26,379 nt of DNA, taken from contig RXOD01004194.1 of assembly GCA_005223375.1 (NCBI GenBank), positions 1 to 26,379 on the forward strand. Direction: 5' to 3'. The notes under the pieces were generated by a model. That model searched no databases. It was not told the origin of the DNA and saw only the letters and a program-made list of their open reading frames with translations. Source of the stretch: Amoebophrya sp. AT5.2 (lineage: Eukaryota > Sar > Dinophyceae > Syndiniales > Amoebophryaceae). Below are positions 1 through 7,800 of this stretch, one piece after another (the stretch's first letter is position 1; each line of letters begins with the position of its first letter). The position numbers were made by a program, and so were the translations under genes.

Positions 1-549
1 TGCAGGGGCCCCCGCCGCTGCGCCGGGCGCTCCCGCAACAGGCGCCCCCGCCGCAGGCGCAAGTGCTTCAGCCGCCGCCGCTTCGACTGCTTCCGCTGCT
101 TCCGCTGCCGCCTTCTCCGGTCCGATCACCTTCGAGGCCTCCTGGTCCATTTTCCGCAGCCCGATGTCGATGATTTTCCGCATTTTGTCGATGATTCCCA
201 TCACTTTCGGGATCGGCCGCGCTCCCGCCGCCTTGATCGAGCTCTTCACGCGCCCTATTTGCAGATGCACCTGATGCGCCTCGTTGGCGGCCTCGTTCAC
301 GGACGGGCAAGGCTGCGACGACAACAGCACGCTCACCGGCGCCCTGGAGAGCTCGAACGCCATCTCGATCCGCCCGAGCAGGTTTTTCGCCTGGTCCCCA
401 ACTTCGGTCAGGACGTTACGAAAGTCGGAAAGGTTGGCCATCAAATGCGAGTTCTCCTCGCCAAGCTTCTGGGCGGCTTCGATGTAGGGCTTGGACCACT
501 CGAGCAAGTGCTCGGTAGCGAGCTGGAGCTGGGCGTTCTTGTGAGCCAT
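1..549 (-). CDS. Unknown Ala-rich helical protein, N-terminal part only
   Basis: The minus strand is open without a stop from an ATG at 549 to the window edge at position 1, giving 183 codons of an incomplete protein. It begins MAHKNAQLQLATEHLLEWSK. The first ~150 residues look mostly alpha-helical with regularly spaced Leu/Ile/Met, and include a Lys/Met-rich stretch (MGIIDKMRKIIDIGLRKMDQ). From about residue 145 it becomes an Ala/Glu then Ala/Gly/Pro low-complexity tract that continues past the edge. There is no signal peptide or membrane segment. I do not recognise a family. It has the same orientation as all other genes, 362 bp downstream of the next gene's stop. The start is the first ATG of this frame after the upstream non-coding stretch; an upstream exon cannot be excluded. 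Confidence 0.6.
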   Translation of the reverse strand, partial: MAHKNAQLQLATEHLLEWSKPYIEAAQKLGEENSHLMANLSDFRNVLTEVGDQAKNLLGRIEMAFELSRAPVSVLLSSQPCPSVNEAANEAHQVHLQIGRVKSSIKAAGARPIPKVMGIIDKMRKIIDIGLRKMDQEASKVIGPEKAAAEAAEAVEAAAAEALAPAAGAPVAGAPGAAAGAPA

Positions 550-911
550 CGATGGCAGAAGCGAAACCCGAGAAACTGCGGCCTCTCAGCGCTGGCTCCT
601 GCTGCAAACAGCGTGAGGGGGCTCCATGCGTTTGCGATTGCGTATGGGTGCGCGCATGTGGTGCTACGATAGAGAATCTGGCGCTGGCCGCAAGTAGGTC
701 AAGACGATATTAGGATGAATAAAGCATGGGAAGAGTTGTGCACAAGTTCTATCGCATTTCGATTCCCCTACCGAGCGCTCCGTGCCATGATCAATGTCGA
801 AAATCGAGATCGAAACGACCGTTAGTCACGACTTTTTGCTCGCCTCGAATGCAACTTTGACGCGTCCCGTCTGTACTGCCAGAATCTGTGTCGGCTCGAT
901 TCACGAAATTG
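550..911. other. Intergenic spacer between two minus-strand genes
   Basis: This 362-bp gap lies between the ATG of the gene at the left edge and the stop of the next gene. I see no credible ORF, RNA gene or repeat in it. Confidence 0.5.
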
Positions 912-2591
912 TCATGACGAGTCTGCGTCGTGCCTTGTGTCGCTGAAGTTATCCTCTGCGTCACCGATGTCCGTCTCACTGGCGTGCCTACCGCCCCCCC
1001 GCCCGCGAGTCGACAAGTTCCCGTACTCGCTGCCCCCACTCCGACTCCCACCAGCTCGTCCGCCCACTCTGTTCCCCTCGCCCTGGAAGGCGGCTTGCCC
1101 CCTCCCGTTGCCTGGCGAAATTGGGCCGCGCGGGCCGAAGTTCTCAACCCGGGGGGGACTGGTCCCGTCCGCTCCAGCGTCCCCTCCGCCCAGCTGATTG
1201 CCTCCGCCTTCCCCGCCTCCATGTCCATCCATCACCATGCAAATCGCGAACAGCATCACCAGAACCAGCACCCCCAGCATCACCATCATGTTCGTTCCCC
1301 CGTCCTCCCTGCGGGGACCACCTTCTTCGCTGTCTCCACCCGAACTGTTTCCCGCATCGAGCACCCCTTCTTCGCGCAACAATCGCGCCCGCTGCACCAA
1401 CAATGTGTCCTCGTCCTGATCGAGGTCCGCCTTTTTCTTGTCCAGCGTTAATACCTTCGCCTCGAGCTCGAGTTCCTTGGCAAGGAGCTCGCGCTTCTGC
1501 GCCTTCACGTCGTGCAAATCTGCGTTGACCTGCTCGAGCTCTTCGTTCACGTAATCGTCCATCGCATCGGATGTTTCACTGGAATCGTTCCTCCTCTGCA
1601 GCAACAGATCATAATGGGGTAGCTCCTCTAGCGCTTCGTTTACCTTCACCCCGCCCGGACGCTGTCGAATGCTGGGCGTAGGCGGCGCTGGGGCGGATGC
1701 GATACCCCGGCCAGTGTAGGAATATGGTGCTTGCGGTGGCAACGAGCGGTCTGCGGTGTACGCTGCTGCTGGCTGCTGTGAAATATAGTCGTAGTACCCG
1801 TGGACGCGCCGCTCCGTCGAAGGTTCGTGACTCCGAGACCGTCCGCTCGAAGGGGCAGGAGGGTATAATTGGTTCGAGCGGACGGTCTCCGAGTCACGAA
1901 CCGTGCCTGTTGCCGTACGAGCGCGCCCCGCTCGTCCCGCCGTCCGGGCTCGCCGCATCGGCGTGCTACGATGTCGACCTTGACCCCCGTCCAGAAACGC
2001 CTGCTCCGCCGCCGCCCACTGTCCGGAGGATGGGGGCGGCACGAAAGCACCTGCCCTGAGTTGTCGAGCACCTTGTGGATACGGCGACGAGGACAAATCC
2101 AGAAACGACGACGCAGCGGAACGTCGTGCCTCGACGTCGTCTGCCCCACCCGGCGGCCCCGGGCTAATTTCCGCTTCCAGAAGAGTGTGAGCGAACGACA
2201 TTCTACTTCCGGAGCGTCCGCTACCAGCATCCGGCACTCTACTCGCGGACCCCGAAATTGTGACGGTTCCCTGCTCCGCACCCGGAACGAAGTGCTGCCG
2301 CATCGAAAACGGCTCCGGGTCCCCATACTCGAAGTTTTCGTCCTCTGACACCAGCGGGTGTAGTCGATCTCGATCGCCGTGTTCTTCGAAGCTGACACTC
2401 ATCGCCACCTCTCCGTCGGCTGTCGTTAAATCGGAAGTTCCCGTTGTTTCCAGCGCTGGTCCGGAAGTGTCCGTACCCTCGACGAGTTCGCGACCGACGA
2501 GCACCGAAGGTTTCGCTTCGGAGTATGTGCCCGTCCCGAGACAAAACAAGTCCGTGCTCCTGCTGAGCAGAAGCATGAGGAGAGAACGCAT
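912..2591 (-). CDS. Unknown single-pass membrane protein with coiled coil
   Basis: A single open frame of 559 codons from ATG at 2591 to TGA at 912. The N-terminus (MRSLLMLLLSRSTDLFCLG) is hydrophobic and could be a signal peptide or anchor. Residues ~25-340 are disordered and rich in Ser, Arg, Pro and Gly. Residues ~350-412 are strongly charged with heptad-like Leu spacing (ELLAKELELEAKVLTLDKKK), which suggests a coiled coil. Residues ~435-454 (MMVMLGVLVLVMLFAICMVM) form one clear transmembrane helix. The last ~105 residues are Gly/Arg/Ser-rich and end in an acidic stretch. A coiled coil next to a membrane anchor resembles tethering or SNARE-type layouts, but no family motif supports that and I assign no function. 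The coding sequence contains a near-perfect 30-bp inverted repeat (1822-1902). An intron inside is possible but not required. Confidence 0.65.
   Translation of the reverse strand: MRSLLMLLLSRSTDLFCLGTGTYSEAKPSVLVGRELVEGTDTSGPALETTGTSDLTTADGEVAMSVSFEEHGDRDRLHPLVSEDENFEYGDPEPFSMRQHFVPGAEQGTVTISGSASRVPDAGSGRSGSRMSFAHTLLEAEISPGPPGGADDVEARRSAASSFLDLSSSPYPQGARQLRAGAFVPPPSSGQWAAAEQAFLDGGQGRHRSTPMRRARTAGRAGRARTATGTVRDSETVRSNQLYPPAPSSGRSRSHEPSTERRVHGYYDYISQQPAAAYTADRSLPPQAPYSYTGRGIASAPAPPTPSIRQRPGGVKVNEALEELPHYDLLLQRRNDSSETSDAMDDYVNEELEQVNADLHDVKAQKRELLAKELELEAKVLTLDKKKADLDQDEDTLLVQRARLLREEGVLDAGNSSGGDSEEGGPRREDGGTNMMVMLGVLVLVMLFAICMVMDGHGGGEGGGNQLGGGDAGADGTSPPRVENFGPRGPISPGNGRGQAAFQGEGNRVGGRAGGSRSGGSEYGNLSTRGRGGGRHASETDIGDAEDNFSDTRHDADSS
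1822..1902. repeat. 30-bp near-perfect inverted repeat inside a coding region
   Basis: Arms at 1822-1851 and 1873-1902 are reverse complements at 29 of 30 positions; the one mismatch is C1834 against C1890. They enclose a 21-bp spacer. The repeat lies within the open frame of the 559-codon gene and encodes the RDSETVRS and SGRSRSHEP stretches. The whole 81-bp unit is a multiple of three, so gaining or losing it would keep the frame. Confidence 0.9.
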
Positions 2592-3201
2592 CTTGCTCTG
2601 CTTTGCCTCAGCAGCACGACTACATCTTCAAGCTACTGCACTTCTTTTTCTTCACCACGAATAAAGTACTAGTACGATTATATCACTACTATAGCATGAT
2701 TTATTACGTCGGTAGGTGGAGCAAGGTGGTTTCGATGCGAAACATAGAAAAGGGCCCGAAAAATCACTCAAGGACGGTCGAAATCGATCGAGTCTCTCTG
2801 GTGTTCGTCGAGTCGACTATTCCGGGTTTCCGTTTCTCCAACAAAGCTTGATCATGACATAAAACATGCACGAGCACGGCATCGAACGCGCCTTTCTGTT
2901 TTGCATGCATGCAGAACGCGCACGCATGACTTTCACACTTGAACGTCGTGCAACAACTTTTTTTTACGACTGAAGCAGATCCTGACCAAGACAGACTTCA
3001 TACAGCTGAACCAAAACTTACGCTCAAACCAAAAGACACTTCCTTGTGCTCTGCGTGTTCGCCAGTTTCCTGAAAAAAAAATGGTGTAGAAGTTCACCTT
3101 TATCACGCCTCACCCCGGCGTACAGCCCACTTTTCTCCACCGTGCATTCCCCCCTACGTATCCACAGTTCGACCAACGGACGACCTTCTTTCTTACACTC
3201 G
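2592..3201. other. Intergenic spacer
   Basis: A 610-bp gap, AT-richer than the coding regions. It holds homopolymer T and A runs (for example near 2959 and 3074) and a 12-bp palindrome TGCATGCATGCA near 2903. I see no credible gene in it. It should contain the 3' end signals of the downstream-lying coiled-coil gene and the 5' leader of the membrane-protein gene. Confidence 0.5.
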
Positions 3202-5308
3202 TCAGAACTGCAATTTCGTCGGTGAGTGGCTGTGTTCCCGCCCCAAGTCCTTCTTCAACGCTGCGATTTCTTTCAGCAACGTCTGTTCCCTTGTGATCCT
3301 CTTCTTCTCGGAGTACGGGTTGTCATCCTTGTTTGATTCCACGAACTTGAGCAGCTCATTGTACCGTTTCCGCAATTCTTCCATCTCCTCGGCGACCACT
3401 TTTTCGCGCTCCTCGGCAGCCGTGGCGCGTTTCTGCGCATCAGAAAGGTGGCTTTCCGCCTTCTCTGCGCGGTCAGCGGCGTCGCGGGCGGCGGCCTCGG
3501 CTGCGGAAAACTGGTGCTGGAGCGACTGCTCAACTGTGGGTGTTGTGAACGTCTTGAAGATTTGTACCTAAGCGTCCTGATGATTTTAATGCTGCGGCGG
3601 TAAACGCCTATGATTGTACCTAAGCGTCCTAAAGCTAAACACCATTTTATCATGCGGGATCTTCAGAGCCTCAGCCTACCTTTCTTCCACCCTTTTTCCG
3701 CTTCCTCCATTTCTCTTTCTAAGCTTTCCCGCACTTCGTCAGCCCGTTTTCGCAGTCGTTCGCACTCTGTGCGCAGATCCGCTACTTTCTCCCCGAAGCG
3801 CGCTTCCATTTTTCCCTTCTCCTGCACGATGTGGTCCTTTTCCTTTGAGATCGCATCTTTCTCCTGCGCCAGCCCACCCAGTGCTCTGTCTTGCTCCGCT
3901 ACTTTCCCCGAAAGCTCATGCAGGTCGTCGTGCAGTCGTGTTTTCGCTCGTGTCAAGTCCTGAACCTCGGCAGCTGCCTTCGTCACTTCCTTCGAGAGCG
4001 CTGCGTTGCGTCGTTCCTGGCAAGACACCTTCGCTTCGTGCCGCCAGTTCACGAAGACCAGCTCCCGTAAACGTGCGATCGATTCCGCATGCTGCGTGGA
4101 GAGCAGCGCGAGCAGTGCCTGTGGTAGTTCGCAAGTAGTCCTAAGTTCTCGTTTTTCGCTTGCGCTGGCGCTGAATCTGCACGGGTAAATGGTCGAGGTG
4201 AAAAATTCCAACTTCTACGTAAAAGCTAAAGGTGGAGAAAATCGGGCATCATTGTACTTTTTTCCGCGCGGCATCTATCCTGGACCGGTCCGGCAGCTGC
4301 AGCGCTGGCGGTGCGAGGCTCACCGCCGAAACAGTTTCGCCCCCCATTGCACCAATGTCCTCCACCGCCAAATCGCGGCCCACCACCTGGGGCATAAAGA
4401 ATACATCCTCCTCGTCTACGATTTGCGGCCGTTTCGGAGAACTGACGAGGATTCTGCTCCCTGGAGGTTGCGTGCACTCGTCGTCGTCGTCGTTCACAGT
4501 TAGTAATCGAGAAACGACTGGAACTGGGAGTGGACTTGCTGCCTCGACCTTCGCCGTCGGCTCCACGACAATGTCGACCGGACTGGTCATGCTCATTCCC
4601 CACGAGGCCGACGACTTCCTCAGGTTGCTGGCACCGACGGCCGCCTCCTTCGCCTTCGCTCCCTTCCTCGCAGGACTCCTGCTGCTCGAGGAAGACGATC
4701 CCCCCATTTGCTGCTTCATTTCGGAGGTTTGATCTGGTAAGAATTTCAGTTGCAGCTCAAGCGTCTCGATTTTCAGCTTTGCTTGCGACAGCTCCGAGGT
4801 GCGGAAATCCAGCTCGCGGACGGTGGTCTGGTGCCGCCTCTCGAGCGAGTCGAATTCGCCTGCGGAATTCAAATCGGAGCTGCCGGCTGCGTAGTTCGCT
4901 TTTAGCCGGTGATCGGTGCCGACAGAACCACGCGTTTTTTTCTTCGTCGGTGAGTTTTCGCGGTGCAGATGCGCAGTGCTGCTCGATGATCCGCCTGGGG
5001 TGTTTTGCTTTCGATCGATCAGCAAGGATTCACCATACATTGACAGCCCTACATCCATAAATATCAAATTCCTGATTGCAATTGCAATTCCACACACTTC
5101 ACAAAATACCTGCCAAATGGTGGCCGCCGACGATCATGGAGCCCTTGAATTGGCCCCCGGCGCCGAGGGAGCGCCCAGAGAGCGTTGTTTGGTTGAGTAA
5201 CTCGATCTGGAGCTGCTTGAGCTCTTTTTTGAGGCACATCTTCTCATACACAAGCTCCTCCACGAGCTGGGCCATGCTCTTCTCCATGTCCGGCTCGATT
5301 TTATCCAT
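3202..5308 (-). CDS. Four-exon coiled-coil protein, function unknown
   Basis: Proposed exons (minus): 5308-5110, 5048-4286, 4176-3681 and 3567-3202, about 607 residues; the lengths sum to whole codons. The start is ATG 5308 (MDKIEPDMEKSMAQLVEELV); the frame is open further upstream but without an ATG. Intron 1 (61 nt) is GT-AG. The exon 2/3 junction is less sure: GTCCAG at 4285 to CAG at 4177 keeps the frame, but exon 2 is open to 4249. Intron 3 has a duplicated acceptor region. The protein has a short N-terminal coiled coil, a disordered Ser-rich centre, and a long C-terminal coiled coil (roughly residues 330-600) rich in Glu, Lys, Arg and Ala, ending in HSHSPTKLQF. No catalytic motif or signal is visible. 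A cytoskeletal or basal-body structural role is possible from composition alone; I cannot name a family. Confidence 0.65.
3562..3630. repeat. 17-bp direct repeat duplicating a 3' splice site
   Basis: TTGTACCTAAGCGTCCT occurs at 3562-3578 and again at 3614-3630, 52 bp apart, at the acceptor end of the last intron of the coiled-coil gene. On the coding strand each copy presents CTTAG followed by GTACAA. Only the copy at ~3567 continues in the correct frame; the upstream copy would lead quickly to a TAG stop. Confidence 0.85.
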
Positions 5309-6271
5309 CTTCGCGCTATGGACGTGGCAGGTGCGTTGGCTCGTTGCCGTGGCCGGAGAGCTGCGCGTTGCCGCTTTAATCAATGTTCTTTGAATTTCTG
5401 TACGTTGACTTTCCTTTCAAAAAATTACTCAGTCATATCGCCCCCTTGGGGCATATTTTTTTTGCGTTACCGCCCGCAATTCCGGGCGGGCGGTTCCTTC
5501 GTGTCTTGCTCTTGTTCTTTTGGCAGAAAAAAAGACTAGGACGACTACTAGACGAGTTATAAGCATACTATGATGGCTCTTGAAGATTCTTCCGTGGAAC
5601 ATGCTCATGCAGTTGATTGCACGGCTACGATAGCTTCTACGGCGCCTACCCGTAGTTGCACCCTTTTCGCAGACTTGCGTGCGTCCCTGTCCCTTGATTC
5701 GATAGATTGCGGGTTATTCCCTATGCCGCTCCCTTTGGTTGATTAGCCCCGTTTGAAGCACGGTTTCAACCCAGATCCCCTTTGTTGTGCCATCATGAAT
5801 CTCAAGGCTGCCGAAGGTCACGACAAGATTCTTCTCGGAAGAGACTTTCTCTGCAGCAGACCAACGGAAAGAAGGAACCAGTCATCCAAAAGAATAAGAA
5901 ACAACATAAACATATATCTCATCACGACTACTGCCAGCACTAACACATGGGAGAAAGCCTGAAATCGGAAAAAACGCGGAAGAGTCAGCAGCACTTCGCA
6001 TCCTCTCCATTCTTCGGGTTCGTCGCAAGACGCTGTATACTCGACCGCGACGCGCGTGGTATAAACGAGTCACGTTCATCAGGCGCGATACGCTGTGCAT
6101 TCGTGCCGCTCTGGTTCAAGATCAAGCGAATGTTGCAGCTGAAAACAATCATGAGCATCATCTGTTTCTGTTCGTCTTCGTGTTCGTAATGGGATTCGGA
6201 TTGATCTTCTAGCAGCCAGTGCCAGATGGTACATTTCAAGTAATTCTTCCCCTCCTCCCGCTGGATGCTCC
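5309..6271. other. Intergenic spacer with a GC-rich hairpin
   Basis: A gap of about 960 bp between the coiled-coil gene and the 6.3-7.3 kb gene. It contains an inverted repeat at 5469-5494 (arms ACCGCCCG and CGGGCGGT, 8 bp, 10-nt loop), preceded by a T run. A possible small terminal exon of the next gene lies at 6079-6138 (see that gene). Nothing else here is supportable. Confidence 0.45.
5469..5494. repeat. Small GC-rich hairpin
   Basis: Perfect 8-bp arms ACCGCCCG (5469-5476) and CGGGCGGT (5487-5494) are separated by 10 nt. It lies in intergenic DNA upstream of the coiled-coil gene. Function unknown; it may be chance in GC-rich DNA. Confidence 0.55.
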
Positions 6272-7327
6272 TCACACCTGTTTCGTCGGTCTCGGCAGCC
6301 ATCCGTGCGGCAATGGTTTGTGGTTCAACTTTTTCTCCCGGAAGAACCCGTAGCACGGGTGCTGTGTGTTCGGGTGTGTCGGCACCAACCGCCCCTCGAA
6401 CGACCTCGTCATCCCCATGATCTGTGCTTTCTTGATGTATCCCTTCTTCCGAAGCATTCGTTGGAAGCCCGCGTGCGGGTGGACGTGGTTCCGTGAATGC
6501 CCGTCGTACCCCGTGTGGTTACACGACTTGTTCGTCGCGATTTTGTACCGTCGGTTCTTCATATACACGCGCTGCATCAGCTCAATCTTGTCAACGTCCT
6601 CGGACGGCGGCGGGGTGGTGTGCGTCCACTCCTCGAGCTGTTTCCTCAACGCCGGAATTGCCTTCCGAAACTCCTCCCACTCCTCCTTAGAGAGGTAGCC
6701 AAGGATGCGCCGGCGGTAGTCGACCAGGCAGAGCATGGGGTGGAGGGTCTGGTCTTCGTGCTGGCTCCGCAAGTGGAGAGGGACTTTTTCATTCTTTGGT
6801 GAGGAGGGACGCGACTGCAGCATGACCCCGACACTCTCGGTCTGCCGCGCGCCGTCCAACCGCGATTTGTACGGATTTCCCACGCGTGGTTTATGCAGCG
6901 TCGCCGAGTCGAACATGTCTGCGGTTTTCGTCCCGGCCGGCCACCTCCGGTTGTCGCATTCAAACGCCCCGACGTCTTTTACAAAGTCGTCCTGCACCCA
7001 GTCCGGCCGGCTGTCCAGCTGACAAGGCGCACGCACGTCGGGAAGCGCGTTGATCACGGCGGAAGCAGCAAAACCAGAAATGTTCGCACCACCGTTGCTC
7101 GCCGCCACAGCGATCGGTGCGTTGTAGACGAAAAGGCCCTTTCCGAAGGGTTCGATGGCCATGATAGGGGTGGCATCTTTCGGCGGCCAGTGCTTGAACA
7201 TGTGCTTCCACCAATCGTCGCGCTCCATCCCGAGCACCGGGCGCCAAGCCTTCCACGATCGGCTCGCGCATTCCGTGAAAGCCTTCAGAGCGTTGTTGGA
7301 ACTGAAGTGCCCGAAACTGTGAGACAT
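6272..7327 (-). CDS. Orphan basic protein, single long exon
   Basis: Open frame of 351 codons from ATG 7327 (MSHSFGHFSSNNALKAF) to TGA 6272. The protein is soluble, rich in Trp, His, Lys and Arg. It has an N-terminal Trp-rich segment (MERDDWWKHMFKHWPP), a small Ala/Gly-rich stretch (PIAVAASNGGANISGFAASA), an acidic-basic helix region with EEWEEFRKAIPALRKQLEEW, and a basic, Asn/His-rich C-terminal third (KNRRYKIATNKSCNHTGYDG). No known motif, signal peptide or membrane span is clear, and I do not recognise the family. The frame ends just after a strong donor-like CAG/GTGTGAG at 6280-6271. Splicing from 6278 to an acceptor after GATTGTTTTCAG (exon 6138-6079, 19 codons plus TGA) would replace only the last residue with a short tail, giving 369 residues. 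Both endings are possible. Confidence 0.7.
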   Translation of the reverse strand: MSHSFGHFSSNNALKAFTECASRSWKAWRPVLGMERDDWWKHMFKHWPPKDATPIMAIEPFGKGLFVYNAPIAVAASNGGANISGFAASAVINALPDVRAPCQLDSRPDWVQDDFVKDVGAFECDNRRWPAGTKTADMFDSATLHKPRVGNPYKSRLDGARQTESVGVMLQSRPSSPKNEKVPLHLRSQHEDQTLHPMLCLVDYRRRILGYLSKEEWEEFRKAIPALRKQLEEWTHTTPPPSEDVDKIELMQRVYMKNRRYKIATNKSCNHTGYDGHSRNHVHPHAGFQRMLRKKGYIKKAQIMGMTRSFEGRLVPTHPNTQHPCYGFFREKKLNHKPLPHGWLPRPTKQV

Positions 7328-7800
7328 CTTTCACTTTGGGAGTGACGAAGGAGCTATTGCAGGTCTGCTCAAGTAGTCTCTCTTCGTGTATGTGAACCGG
7401 TACCGGCTGAACGGAGTCAATATGTATCTTCAACTCTACCCGTTCAAACTACCTATCCCCCTTCAGATCGTGCTAAGTCGCAGCGCCCATGAAAAAGAAC
7501 ACATTGCCAGATTTGCTGGCTCCATTCACCTCTTCGTGTGTTTGTCATGCTTCACTGGACTCTGCGCGTAATATTTCGATTGTCTCAAATGAATCTATCT
7601 GAGAGCTCGCGACACCACTTTGTGTTCCTTTGGAAAAGTAGCGCTGCGCGGGCGCTCTTGCAGAGCGTCGAGTGTTGCAATGGGTATAAACGTCTAAACA
7701 GAATCCGGTCGTGTCTTTAGGTTTGTCGTCTTCAATCCGGGCTGCAATAAACAAGGCTTCTTTATTGTACGGGGCAGCAACAGCATCAGTGCCCCAAATA
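7328..7800. other. Intergenic spacer
   Basis: A 473-bp gap between the stop of the seven-exon coiled-coil gene and the ATG of the 351-codon gene. An 89-codon minus-strand frame (7545-7811) overlaps the stop of the neighbouring gene and shows no protein-like features. I see nothing else. Confidence 0.5.
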
